The notes below the pieces were generated by a model. The model was not told the DNA's origin. It made no database searches and worked only from the letters and a program-made list of their open reading frames with translations. A stretch of 24,829 bases of DNA from Gemmatimonadales bacterium (lineage in GTDB: Bacteria > Gemmatimonadota > Gemmatimonadetes > Gemmatimonadales > GWC2-71-9), in NCBI GenBank assembly GCA_020633775.1, contig JACKDA010000023.1:1-24829 (forward strand). Reading direction: 5' to 3'. Both the position numbers and the translations under genes were made by a program. Positions 1 through 7,438 of the stretch are shown here, piece by piece (the first letter of the stretch is position 1; every line of letters starts with the position of its first letter).

Positions 1-1835
1 AGGTTGTTCCGGAGGCCATCGCGGACCGTCTGGCTCCAGAACGGGCTCGACACCACGGTGTCGGCGAGCAGGGCCTCGAGGGTCGCCACGGCGTCGGCAT
101 ACCGCCCGTCGTTGATCAGGAGTCGGGCGCGGAGGTCGCGCAGGAGGAGCACGTGGCGATTGCCCGGGTCGACGCGCGGGGCCAGGGCCGCGCGGGCGGA
201 GTCGAGCTGCGCCAGGGCGCTGTCCGTGGCCCCGCTCGCCTGTCGGGCCCAGGCGACGGCGGAGAGTGCACCGAGCCACGCGGTGGTGTCCTCGCTCAGG
301 TGGCGCTCCCGGATGCGGAGCGCACGCTCGCGCATCGCGCGGACCTCGGCTCCTGCCGCGCGATACCCGCCGACCGCGTTCAGCGCGATCGCATCGGCGA
401 GCCGGTCGAGGTGCGCCGCGATGGCGGTGTCGCCCGGGCTCAGCACGCTGTCGACGAGCGTCAGCGCCCGACGATGCAACTGCTCGGCGGCATCGAAGAA
501 GCCCAGGCCGCCGTAGGCATCGCCCAGGGTCGAGAGCACCCGCGCCTTCACCACCGGCTGGTCCCGCAGGCGCGTCTCCACGTCGGCGACGCCGCGGTCG
601 AGCAGGTCGCGCGCCGTGAGGTTGCCGCCCGACGCGAAGGTCGGTTCGGCAGAGCGGAACAGGTCGACGAGGAAGTCCGCGACGGCGCGCGCGGTGGCGG
701 CCTCGCGCAGCGCCACCCGTTCGGCACGACTCGCCTTGACCATGCCGATCGCCGTGGTCACGGTGCCACCGACCAGTGCCACCATGGCGAGCACGCCGGC
801 CAGCACGGCGCCGCGATTGCGACGGACGAACTTCTGCAGTCGGTACCCGGTCGTCGGCGGTCGCGCCGTGACCGGCTCGTCGCGCAGGTGGCGTTCGAGG
901 TCCTCGGCCAGCGCCACGGCAGTCGCGTAGCGGCGATCCCGTTCGGGGTCGAGGGCCCGCATCGTGACCCAGTCGAGGTCGCCCGCCACCTCGCGCCGCA
1001 GGTGGACGATGTCGGTCTGCCGACGTGCGGCGATCGCCGGTCCCTCCTCCGCGAGCGTGACCAGGCGGGCGCTCGGGGTCGGCGGGTTCGTCTGCCGCAT
1101 CACCAGCCTGGCGATGAAGGGGAGGAAGCCCATTTCCTTCGGATCGAGCGGGAGGCGTCCGACCAGCAGCTCGTAGAGCATGACGCCGAGGGCGTAGATG
1201 TCGGCCCGGGTGTCGATGTCGATACCGTCGCCGTCGGCCTGCTCCGGTGCCATGTAGGCGGGCGTGCCCAGCAGCTGGCCGTGCTGCGTCACCAGCGACT
1301 GCTCGCCCAGCCGGAGGTCCACCGCCTTCGCGATGCCGAAGTCGATCACCTTCGGGAGCGGGCGCCCGGCCTGCTCGGTCACCAGGATGTTGCCGGGCTT
1401 GAGGTCGCGGTGGATGATCCCCTTGCCATGGGCATGCTGGATCGCACGGCAGACCTCGATGAAGAGGAGGAGCCGTTGCTCGGTGCTCGCGGCGTGGGCG
1501 TCGCACCACTCCGTGATCGGCATCCCCTCGAGGTATTCCATCACGAAGTAGGGCGCCCCGTCCGGCGTGACGCCGGCATCGTACACCTTGGCGATCGCCG
1601 GGTGCTCCATCACCGCCAGGGCCTGGCGCTCCGCGCCGAAGCGCGCCGTGACCTCGCCGGTGTCGCCTCCCCCGGTGCGGATCAGCTTGATCGCGACCCG
1701 GCGTCGCACCGGTTCCAGTTGCTCCGCGGCATAGACCACCCCCATGCCGCCCTCCCCGAGCACGGCGGTGACGCGATACGGTCCGATCGTCGCGGGATGC
1801 CCCGCCGGCAGGCGGGGGCCTTCGGCGTTCGTCAT
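1..1835 (-). CDS. Transmembrane Ser/Thr protein kinase with TPR-like tail (3' end outside window)
   Basis: The gene starts at ATG 1835-1833 and stays open to the window edge, giving at least 611 codons. The N-terminal half is a complete Hanks-type kinase: glycine loop GEGGMG (27-32), ATP lysine in VAIK (K50), helix-C glutamate near E69, catalytic HRDLKPGN (142-149), DFG (165-167) and APEQ (196-199). It continues with DLDWVTMRALDPERDRRYATA, the usual end of this kinase subfamily. One hydrophobic segment (about 342-365) follows a basic RRNRG stretch, so the kinase should be cytoplasmic. The remainder is alanine/arginine-rich and helical with TPR character, as in the large kinase-TPR families of Acidobacteria, Planctomycetes and Gemmatimonadota. 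Substrates cannot be read from sequence. An AGG about 8 nt before the ATG supports the start. It lies in the same direction as the M28 gene, but a hairpin separates the two. Confidence 0.93.
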   Translation of the reverse strand, partial: MTNAEGPRLPAGHPATIGPYRVTAVLGEGGMGVVYAAEQLEPVRRRVAIKLIRTGGGDTGEVTARFGAERQALAVMEHPAIAKVYDAGVTPDGAPYFVMEYLEGMPITEWCDAHAASTEQRLLLFIEVCRAIQHAHGKGIIHRDLKPGNILVTEQAGRPLPKVIDFGIAKAVDLRLGEQSLVTQHGQLLGTPAYMAPEQADGDGIDIDTRADIYALGVMLYELLVGRLPLDPKEMGFLPFIARLVMRQTNPPTPSARLVTLAEEGPAIAARRQTDIVHLRREVAGDLDWVTMRALDPERDRRYATAVALAEDLERHLRDEPVTARPPTTGYRLQKFVRRNRGAVLAGVLAMVALVGGTVTTAIGMVKASRAERVALREAATARAVADFLVDLFRSAEPTFASGGNLTARDLLDRGVADVETRLRDQPVVKARVLSTLGDAYGGLGFFDAAEQLHRRALTLVDSVLSPGDTAIAAHLDRLADAIALNAVGGYRAAGAEVRAMRERALRIRERHLSEDTTAWLGALSAVAWARQASGATDSALAQLDSARAALAPRVDPGNRHVLLLRDLRARLLINDGRYADAVATLEALLADTVVSSPFWSQTVRDGLRNN

Positions 1836-1874
1836 GGCGCGGCCTCACGGTGGCGGGGGAGATGGGAGTATCCG

Positions 1875-1888
1875 CCCGCCCGGGCGGG
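1875..1888. repeat. 14-bp GC palindrome upstream of kinase
   Basis: CCCGCCCGGGCGGG is a perfect palindrome 40 nt upstream of the kinase start. It could be an operator or just chance in GC-rich DNA. No promoter hexamers are evident around it. Confidence 0.3.
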
Positions 1889-1899
1889 GCCGCAAGCCA

Positions 1900-1934
1900 A
1901 TCGGCCCGCCACGCGCGGGGCGTGACGGGCCGAT
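1900..1934 (-). terminator. Hairpin terminator of the M28 peptidase gene
   Basis: Arms 1900-1914 and 1920-1934 pair over 15 positions around a 5-nt loop. The single DNA mismatch becomes a G-U pair in RNA made from the minus strand, so the hairpin fits minus-strand transcription. It begins 21 nt after the peptidase stop. The tail reads TTGGCTTG, only weakly U-rich. It would insulate the kinase gene from the upstream peptidase gene. Confidence 0.55.
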
Positions 1935-1955
1935 CGACCGCGCGGGGCCGGGCGA

Positions 1956-3554
1956 CTAGCGCGGCGACGCCGCCGTGTTGCGATCGCCGGTGCCGCAGCT
2001 GGGCCACGGCGCCGGGTTCCCCTCGCGATCCTTGAGGTCGATCACGTCGTGCGAGAGCAGCTGCGGATCCTGGTCGGCCATGTAGGTGAGCATGGCGATC
2101 AGGGTCGCGTTGTACTGCAGGTCCTCGGCGATCACCTTGTCGTAGGTGTCGCGGTTGGTGTGCCAGGTCGTGCTGCCGTAGTCCCAGCTCACGCCGCCGG
2201 CCCCGTACACCGGGCTCTTCATGCACTGGAACGACGCGTTGTCGGTGCCACCGGTGGCCGGGTTGCCGACCCCGCTCAGCCGGATCTGGCCGCTCGCCTG
2301 GCTCGGCAGCGCCTGCAGGTAGCGGATCAGCGCGTCCTGGCCGGCCGGGAACGGGCCCGGGCCGAGGGACTGGATCCGGCCGGTGCCGTTGTCCTGGTTG
2401 AAGCCGGCATGGACGCGCGCCACCATCTCCGGGTGGTCGGCGACCCACGCCCGCGACCCGTTGAGGCCCTGCTCCTCGCCGCCCCAGTGGCCGACGATGA
2501 TCGTCCGCTTCGGGTTCGGGTAGATCGCCTTGAGGATCCGCGCCGCCTCGAGCATGGTCAGCGTGCCGGTGCCGTTGTCGGTGGCACCCGAACCGCCGTC
2601 CCACGAGTCGTAGTGCGCCGAGAGGACGATGTACTCGTTCGGCTTCTCGGTGCCGGGGATCGTGGCGATCACGTTGTGGACCGGCTGCTCGCCGAGGTCC
2701 TGGGACTCCGCGTAGAGTCGGACGCGCGGATGCTGGCCGTTCTCGGCGAGGCGGTAGAGGAGCCCATAGTCCTCGCAGCTCACGTCGATCGTCGGCACCT
2801 GGTCCTTGGGCGAGCCGAAGATCTTGTCGATGCCGGGATAGTTCGACCAGTTGTTCCCCAGCATCGCCGCGACGCCCACGGTCTTCGGCCACTCCTTGGG
2901 GTTGCCGCCGCGAATCAGTCGGTCACTCATCTCAGCCAACGCTTCCCGGGTGCGCATGGACGCGATCCGCGACTGGGTCGCCTCGGTCCCGTATTCGGCG
3001 ATCTGGGCCGGGCTGCGGCAGACCGCCACCGGGGCGGTGTAGAGCACGAACTTCCCGCGGGCGTTGGCAGCCCACTCCTCCCACGACTCATTGGTCTTCG
3101 GGAGCGTGATGGCCTCCGCCTCCCGCCACTGGTTGCCGGTCCCCGGGCTCCACGCGAGCTGGATCGCCTCAAGGGTGCGCACCCGCGGGAAGACCATGTC
3201 CATGTGGGTGACGCCGCGAATCCACTTCCGCCAGGTGCCGTACTGTTCCTGCTTCGCGGTGATGCCCCACTCGGCGTACTTGCCGATCAGCCAGCGCTGG
3301 CCGGCATCGAAGCGGTCCGAGTTGGTCAGCCGCGGCCCGATCGAGTCGAGCAGCACCTGGGCGAGCTCCATGACCTGGCCCCGCTGCATCCCCTCGTCCC
3401 AGAGCCGCTGGACGGTCGGGTCGCTCGGCGGGGTGGTCCGCACGTACCGCGCGGAATCGATCATGTTGCGGGGGCCAGGCCGCTGGGCCGGCAGGAGGGC
3501 GGCGGGCACCAGCAGCGCCAGCGCAGCGAGGGTGGCCCGGGTGGATCGGAACAT
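1956..3554 (-). CDS. Secreted M28-family zinc metallopeptidase (carboxypeptidase Q-like)
   Basis: Encodes 532 aa from ATG 3554, chosen because GGAGAG lies 5 nt upstream and the signal peptide then starts at once. A longer in-frame start at 3617 would bury the signal peptide. The signal peptide has a hydrophobic core and ends near LLPAQ (residue 24). The M28 di-zinc site is complete: His314 in SAHYDSWDG, bridging Asp326 in ATDNGTG, Glu360-Glu361 in GGEEQGLNG, Asp388 in NQDNGTG and His465 in TWHTNRD. A PA-like insert lies in the N-terminal half. The family contains aminopeptidases and carboxypeptidases that release single residues from peptides; this protein most resembles the plasma glutamate carboxypeptidase/CPQ branch. 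It should act in the periplasm or outside the cell. It is monocistronic and divergent from the DUF3299 operon. Exact substrate preference is unknown. Confidence 0.92.
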   Translation of the reverse strand: MFRSTRATLAALALLVPAALLPAQRPGPRNMIDSARYVRTTPPSDPTVQRLWDEGMQRGQVMELAQVLLDSIGPRLTNSDRFDAGQRWLIGKYAEWGITAKQEQYGTWRKWIRGVTHMDMVFPRVRTLEAIQLAWSPGTGNQWREAEAITLPKTNESWEEWAANARGKFVLYTAPVAVCRSPAQIAEYGTEATQSRIASMRTREALAEMSDRLIRGGNPKEWPKTVGVAAMLGNNWSNYPGIDKIFGSPKDQVPTIDVSCEDYGLLYRLAENGQHPRVRLYAESQDLGEQPVHNVIATIPGTEKPNEYIVLSAHYDSWDGGSGATDNGTGTLTMLEAARILKAIYPNPKRTIIVGHWGGEEQGLNGSRAWVADHPEMVARVHAGFNQDNGTGRIQSLGPGPFPAGQDALIRYLQALPSQASGQIRLSGVGNPATGGTDNASFQCMKSPVYGAGGVSWDYGSTTWHTNRDTYDKVIAEDLQYNATLIAMLTYMADQDPQLLSHDVIDLKDREGNPAPWPSCGTGDRNTAASPR

Positions 3555-3680
3555 CGAGGCTCTCCGGATCGGGATGGGAAGGGGGCAGGATCGACGGGGG
3601 GACCCAACGATCTCCACCGTGCGTACGTACTATTAGGTTGAATGGTTGATGCGAATGTATTCTCAGGAAGGGGTTGGTCA
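3555..3680. other. Divergent intergenic region (M28 peptidase / DUF3299 operon)
   Basis: These 126 bp separate two divergent starts and are clearly less GC-rich around 3620-3665, as expected for promoters. An 8-bp palindrome GTACGTAC sits near 3622. Possible hexamers (TACTAT; TTGAAT with TATTCT) have poor spacing, so I do not assign a promoter. The plus-strand gene has a good ribosome binding site, AGGAAGG at 3665-3671. Confidence 0.5.
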
Positions 3681-4181
3681 ATGCGCGTGCTGACGCGGGT
3701 GCTGCTCGGGCTGATGATCCTCGCGCTGCCCGGGACCGAGGCGGTCGCCGAGCCGGTCGCGGCGGGGCTGTCGTTTGCCGAGGTGCTGCGGCAGGTCGGC
3801 GACGATCCGGTGCCGATCGACTGGCGCACGCTGGCGGCCCTCGACCTCGAGACCGGCGATGCCCCGGCGTCGCTGAAGGCGCTCGACGGCAAGCGGGTGG
3901 TGATCGCGGCCTTCATCGTGCCCCTCGAGGACGACATGCAGCAGGCCGATGAGTTCCTGCTGGTGCCCTACTTCGGCGCCTGCGTCCACACCCCGCCCCC
4001 GCCGCCGAACCAGATGGTCTATGTCAAGATGAAGGACCGCCGGACCGTGAAGATCGGCTGGTGGGATCCGGTCCACTTCGTCGGGGTGCTGCACCTGAAG
4101 CAGGTCGAGTCGCCCTACGGTGCCTCGTACTTCGAGATGGAAGGACTCGAGAGCAAGCCGTACAAGCCGGCCAGCAAGTGA
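3681..4181 (+). CDS. DUF3299 periplasmic protein of an ABC transporter operon
   Basis: Encodes 166 aa from ATG 3681. AGGAAGG lies about 9 nt upstream and the signal peptide (about 1-23, ending AVAE) begins directly; the longer ATG at 3642 is less likely. The DUF3299 signature is plain: IVPLEDD (79-85) followed by FLLVPYFGACVHTPPPPPNQ (92-111), whose FGACxHxPPPPPN core defines the family. Its function is not established. DUF3299 genes commonly sit beside an ABC ATPase and an FtsX-like permease, as here, where the stop overlaps the ATPase start (GTGA). From memory, similar sets occur in proteobacteria, including a zinc-regulated locus in Vibrio; a metal-linked role is therefore an inference. 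The protein should be soluble or loosely attached in the periplasm, since no lipobox cysteine is visible. Confidence 0.85.
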   Translation: MRVLTRVLLGLMILALPGTEAVAEPVAAGLSFAEVLRQVGDDPVPIDWRTLAALDLETGDAPASLKALDGKRVVIAAFIVPLEDDMQQADEFLLVPYFGACVHTPPPPPNQMVYVKMKDRRTVKIGWWDPVHFVGVLHLKQVESPYGASYFEMEGLESKPYKPASK

Positions 4182-4876
4182 CGTCGGCGGCGCCCGCCGT
4201 CGACCTCGAGGACCTCCGATTCCGCTACCGTCGCGGACCGGAGGTCCTCGACATTCCCGCCCTGCGGGTGCCGGCGGGGCGGACGGTGTTCCTCCACGGC
4301 CCATCGGGAAGCGGCAAGACCACCCTGCTGGGCGTCATCGCCGGGGTGCTCCTCCCGACGGGCGGGACGGCGCGGGTGCTCGGCCGCGACCTGGGCGGGC
4401 TCCCGCCCGGTGCCCGCGATGCCTTCCGCGGCACCGAGCTCGGCTACCTCTTCCAGCTCTTCAACCTGCTGCCGTGGCTCTCGGTCGAGGAGAACGTGAC
4501 GCTGCCGGTCCAGTTGCACCCGGCGCGACGGTCGCGCCTGGCTGGCGAGACGCCTCGCGACGCCGCCCGCGGGCTGCTCACGCGCCTCGGGCTCGCGGGA
4601 CTCTGGGACCGGCCGGTGGCCGAGCTCTCGGTCGGCCAGCAGCAGCGGGTCGCGGCGGCGCGCGCGCTGATCGGGCGTCCGTCGCTGGTGATCGCCGATG
4701 AGCCGACCTCGGCGCTCGACACCGATCGGCGCGATGCGTTCCTCGAGCTGCTGTTCGAGGAGTGCTCGGCGGCAGGGGCAACCCTCCTCTTCGTCTCGCA
4801 TGACCTCGGACTCGGGGCGCGCTTCGACGAGCGGTTGTCGCTCCCGGAGCTGAACCGCGTGCCGGTGACCGCCTGA
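4178..4876 (+). CDS. ABC transporter ATP-binding protein (LolD/MacB type)
   Basis: Encodes 232 aa from GTG 4178, which overlaps the DUF3299 stop as GTGA. The first residues then lead straight into the ABC fold, so in-frame starts further upstream are not needed. Motifs in order: Walker A GPSGSGKT (41-48), Q-loop Gln93 in LFQLFNLLPW, signature LSVGQQQ (150-156), Walker B LVIADEP (170-176) with catalytic Glu175, D-loop SALD, and switch His208 in VSHD. The FQxFNLLPxLxxxEN pattern is typical of the LolD/MacB/FtsE class, whose partners are FtsX-like permeases. The next gene is exactly that, overlapping by ATGA. The protein hydrolyses ATP at the inner membrane to drive mechanotransmission or export. 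The substrate is unknown. Confidence 0.92.
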   Translation: MTSAAPAVDLEDLRFRYRRGPEVLDIPALRVPAGRTVFLHGPSGSGKTTLLGVIAGVLLPTGGTARVLGRDLGGLPPGARDAFRGTELGYLFQLFNLLPWLSVEENVTLPVQLHPARRSRLAGETPRDAARGLLTRLGLAGLWDRPVAELSVGQQQRVAAARALIGRPSLVIADEPTSALDTDRRDAFLELLFEECSAAGATLLFVSHDLGLGARFDERLSLPELNRVPVTA

Positions 4877-6204
4877 TGCTCACGCTCCGGCTCGCCCTCC
4901 GCTCCCTCGCCAATCGCCGGCTCACGACCATCCTCACGATCGTGTCGATCGCCCTCTCGGTGGCGCTCCTTGTCGGGGTCGAGACGGTGCGGCGCGGCGT
5001 GCGCGAATCCTTCGCGGGCACGATCCGCGGCACCGACCTGATCGTTGGCGCACGGGGCTCGGGCCAGCAACTGCTGATGTCGTCGATCTTCGGACTGGGC
5101 AGTGCGGCGGGCACGCTCACCTGGGAGACCTACGAGCGCTGGGCGGCACATCCGGCGGTCGAGTGGACGATCCCGATCTCGCTCGGCGATTCCTACTACG
5201 GCTATCGCGTCGTGGGAACCACCGAGGCGTTCCTCGAGCACTACCGGTTCCGGAATGACGGCCGCCCGACGGTGGCACAGGGGACGTGGGTCTCGAGTGA
5301 CCGCGATGTCGTGCTGGGGAGCGAGGTCGCCGAGCGCCGGCAGCTGCACGTGGGCGACGAGATCGCCCTGACCCACGGCCTGCGCGGCACCGGCATCCTC
5401 GACCACGAGGAACATCCCTTCCGGGTCGGTGGCATCCTCGCACCGACCTTCACGCCGATCGATCGCTCGCTCTACGTCGCCCTCGAGGGGATCGAGGCGA
5501 TGCACGCCGGGTGGGAGAACGGCGTGCCGCCCGCGAGCGCGCTCCCCTCGCTGGTGATGCCCGGCGCCGAGTCGCCGCCGGCGACCGGGCCGCCACCCGC
5601 GCCCACGCCCGCGCCGCAGGTCACCGGGGACACCGATCACGCCGGCCACGATCATCAGCTCACGGCGTTCCTGCTGGGGACGAAGAACCGCTTCGAGTCG
5701 CTCCGGCTCCAGCGCGAGATCAACACCGACACGGCCGAGCCGTTGACGGCGATCCTGCCGGCCGTCTCGCTCACCGAGCTGTGGCACAGCATCGGCTTCG
5801 CCGAGGATGGCGCGCGCCTCATCTCGGCGGCGGTCCTGCTGGTGGGGTTGCTGGGGATGCTGGTCTCGCTCTACAGCACGCTCCAGGAACGCCGTCGCGA
5901 AATGGCGATCCTCCGTTCGCTCGGGGCGGGCCCCGGGCGGATCGCGGCGCTGCTGGTGTTCGAGTCCGGGGTGCTCAGCGTGCTGGGGGTGGTACTGGGA
6001 GTGGGGCTCACCTACCTGGTGCTGCTGGTCGGTGGCGGCATCGCGGAGCGGCACTTCGGATTGTTCATCCCGGTGACGCCGCCCGGGACGCTCGAGTGGG
6101 CGTACATGGGCGGTGTCGTGGTGGCGGGGCTGGTGGTGGGACTGGTCCCGGCGTGGCGGGCGTACCGCCACGCGCTGCAGGACGGGCTGGCGATCCGGCT
6201 CTAG
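4876..6204 (+). CDS. FtsX/MacB-type ABC permease with His-rich periplasmic loop
   Basis: Encodes 442 aa. Topology is one N-terminal helix (about 17-36), a large periplasmic MacB-type core domain, then three helices (about 315-338, 357-385, 408-430). The C-terminal FtsX motif RRREMAILRSLGAGPGRI connects the second and third helices. Within the periplasmic domain a proline/alanine-rich spacer (about 236-250) leads into DTDHAGHDHQ (about 251-260), a possible metal-binding loop. The gene follows the ATPase by ATGA and is the last gene of the operon. Four helices of this type usually transmit ATP hydrolysis to periplasmic partners rather than forming a classic channel. DUF3299 is the likely partner. 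The stop codon shares CTAG with the stop of flgM on the other strand. Confidence 0.9.
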   Translation: MLTLRLALRSLANRRLTTILTIVSIALSVALLVGVETVRRGVRESFAGTIRGTDLIVGARGSGQQLLMSSIFGLGSAAGTLTWETYERWAAHPAVEWTIPISLGDSYYGYRVVGTTEAFLEHYRFRNDGRPTVAQGTWVSSDRDVVLGSEVAERRQLHVGDEIALTHGLRGTGILDHEEHPFRVGGILAPTFTPIDRSLYVALEGIEAMHAGWENGVPPASALPSLVMPGAESPPATGPPPAPTPAPQVTGDTDHAGHDHQLTAFLLGTKNRFESLRLQREINTDTAEPLTAILPAVSLTELWHSIGFAEDGARLISAAVLLVGLLGMLVSLYSTLQERRREMAILRSLGAGPGRIAALLVFESGVLSVLGVVLGVGLTYLVLLVGGGIAERHFGLFIPVTPPGTLEWAYMGGVVVAGLVVGLVPAWRAYRHALQDGLAIRL

Positions 6205-6488
6205 GACTCGATGCCGCGGGCGATCGCGTCGATCGCGGCGCGGCTGTCATAGCTGCCATCGGCGAGCCGCTGGGTGATCTCGCGCAGCCGATCGGCGCTC
6301 AGGGTGCCGGTCGGGATGTCCGGGGCCGCGAGTTCGCGCGCGGCGGCCGACACCTCGACGCTGTCGGTCGCCGGGGCCTTCCCGGCGGCCTTGCCCGCGG
6401 CGGCGTCCTGTTCCGGCAGTGGCACCCCGCCGGCGCGCTTCGCGCCTGCCTCGGGGATCCCCGATGTACCGAGCGGATCGATGGCCAT
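6201..6488 (-). CDS. flgM: Anti-sigma-28 factor FlgM
   Basis: Encodes 95 aa (FlgM is usually about 97). It has an unstructured Ala/Gly/Pro-rich N-terminus beginning MAIDPLGTSG, then DSVEVSAAARELAAPD (42-57), the typical FlgM segment, then a helical sigma-binding C-terminus with RLREITQRLADGSYDSRAAIDAIARGI. FlgM binds FliA (sigma-28) until the hook-basal body is finished and is then secreted through the flagellar export gate, freeing sigma-28. AGGGAGGAC just before the ATG is a strong ribosome binding site. The gene ends the minus-strand filament module and has its own sigma-28-like promoter, which would make a feedback loop. Its stop overlaps the permease stop. Confidence 0.85.
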   Translation of the reverse strand: MAIDPLGTSGIPEAGAKRAGGVPLPEQDAAAGKAAGKAPATDSVEVSAAARELAAPDIPTGTLSADRLREITQRLADGSYDSRAAIDAIARGIES

Positions 6489-6563
6489 GCTGTCCTCCCT
6501 CGCGTGGGACCGTGGAACCGGAACTATACCGCGGCGGCCGAGGCCGCGTCATCCCTGGGGCCG

Positions 6564-6590
6564 TTATCGGTCCGGGCCGACGAAACGTGA
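6564..6590 (-). promoter_or_regulatory. Sigma-28 (FliA) promoter of flgM
   Basis: On the minus strand: -35 TCACGTTT (6590-6583), 11-nt spacer, -10 ACCGATAA (6571-6564). The enterobacterial consensus is TAAAGTTT-N11-GCCGATAA, so spacer length is exact and 7 of 8 bases in the -10 agree. The start site would be near 6557, leaving a leader of about 69 nt. It lies in the gap between the flgN-like gene and flgM. Confidence 0.75.
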
Positions 6591-6593
6591 GTC

Positions 6594-7034
6594 TCAGGCG
6601 CGCCGGTTGATCAGGAGCGGCTGGCCGGGCGCGGTCTGGCGCGAGTACCCGCCGAGGACCTGGCCGAGCTGACGGGAGGTCGCCTCCAGCTCGCGGGCGG
6701 CGGTGGCCGCATCGGTCGTCATGCTGCTGGCGAGCGCGCTGGCCTCGCTGGCGGCGAGGGCGCGGGCGCGATCGACCTGGGCGGCGAGCGAGCGGACCGT
6801 CGCCGGTTCCCGGCCGGCGTTGGCCTGCTGGATCGCGCGGCGGATCGCCAGCAGGCGGACCTCGCGCGAGGCGACGGTCGCGGCGATCTCCTCGGCCTCG
6901 CGCGAGAAGGTGTCGAGCAGTCCCGCGTCGGCCATCCGCATCACGGCGCGCTGCGCCTCGACCACCTGCCGGAACCGGGTCAGGTCGTCGAGCTGCTCCT
7001 GGAGCAGCAGTTCGGCGGTGACGACATCGGGCAT
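6594..7034 (-). CDS. flgN: FlgN-like flagellar export chaperone
   Basis: Encodes 146 aa from ATG 7034, 2 nt after the fliS stop; longer starts would overlap fliS deeply. The protein is almost all alpha-helix (residues 5-120), with heptad-rich LLLQEQLDDLTRFRQVVEAQ at the start and a polar tail ending GQPLLINRRA. This matches FlgN in size (about 140) and architecture: FlgN chaperones FlgK and FlgL to the export gate. Position supports it, since flgN and flgM are neighbours in enterobacteria and fliS, flgL and flgM are all nearby. The assignment rests on architecture and context rather than a diagnostic motif; a FliT-like chaperone is the main alternative. Confidence 0.6.
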   Translation of the reverse strand: MPDVVTAELLLQEQLDDLTRFRQVVEAQRAVMRMADAGLLDTFSREAEEIAATVASREVRLLAIRRAIQQANAGREPATVRSLAAQVDRARALAASEASALASSMTTDAATAARELEATSRQLGQVLGGYSRQTAPGQPLLINRRA

Positions 7035-7036
7035 CG

Positions 7037-7438
7037 TCAGCCCGCCTGGTCCCACGCCGGTGGCGGCACCTGGCGCGCGACCGCGACCCAGGCACCATGC
7101 AGCTCGTCCACCACGGTGATCATCGGGTCGATCCGCGCGACGTCCGGGCGGATGTGCACGGCGAGGCACTCGCCGATCAGCCAGGCGTAGAGCGCCGCGA
7201 GCCGGGTCGCGAGTTCGCCCCCGGCCTCGAGGTCGAGCGACGCCGCGAGCTCGTGCAGGATCTCGCTGGCGTGGTCGAGCTTCGCCTCGCGCGCGGCGAT
7301 GTCCCCGCTGCCGATCGCGAGGCGGGCCTGGCGCAGCAGCAGCAGGAGGCGGCCGTACAGCGCGACGATGCGCTGCGCCGGCGTCATCGCGGCGATGTCC
7401 ATCTGGCGGTAGCGGTCAGCGGAGGCGTGCGCGGTCAT
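7037..7438 (-). CDS. fliS: Flagellin export chaperone FliS
   Basis: Encodes 133 aa, the normal FliS length. Family features in order: YRQMDIAAMTPAQRIVALYG (10-29), helix LLLLRQARLAIGSGDIAAR, then ILHELAASLDLEAGGELATR and LYAWLIGECLAVH, ending in ITVVDELHGAWVAV. FliS binds the C-terminus of flagellin in the cytoplasm, preventing early polymerisation and delivering it to FlhA. The start overlaps the fliD stop as ATGA, so the two are translationally coupled. In bacteria with FliW, FliS and FliW act at successive steps on flagellin; fliW is two genes upstream. Confidence 0.93.
   Translation of the reverse strand: MTAHASADRYRQMDIAAMTPAQRIVALYGRLLLLLRQARLAIGSGDIAAREAKLDHASEILHELAASLDLEAGGELATRLAALYAWLIGECLAVHIRPDVARIDPMITVVDELHGAWVAVARQVPPPAWDQAG

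Noticed and set aside
153..1925. Long plus-strand open frame opposite the kinase
   Set aside because: It is antisense to a complete kinase domain with all catalytic motifs; its translation is Arg/Gly/His-rich without domain features, as usual for shadows in GC-rich DNA.
2049..3641. Long plus-strand open frame opposite the M28 peptidase
   Set aside because: The minus frame carries a signal peptide and a full metal site; the plus frame is an Arg/Val-rich shadow.
4444..6171. 575-codon minus-strand frame opposite the ABC ATPase and permease
   Set aside because: The plus-strand proteins are clear ABC components; the antisense frame crosses both genes and is Arg/His/Asp-rich.
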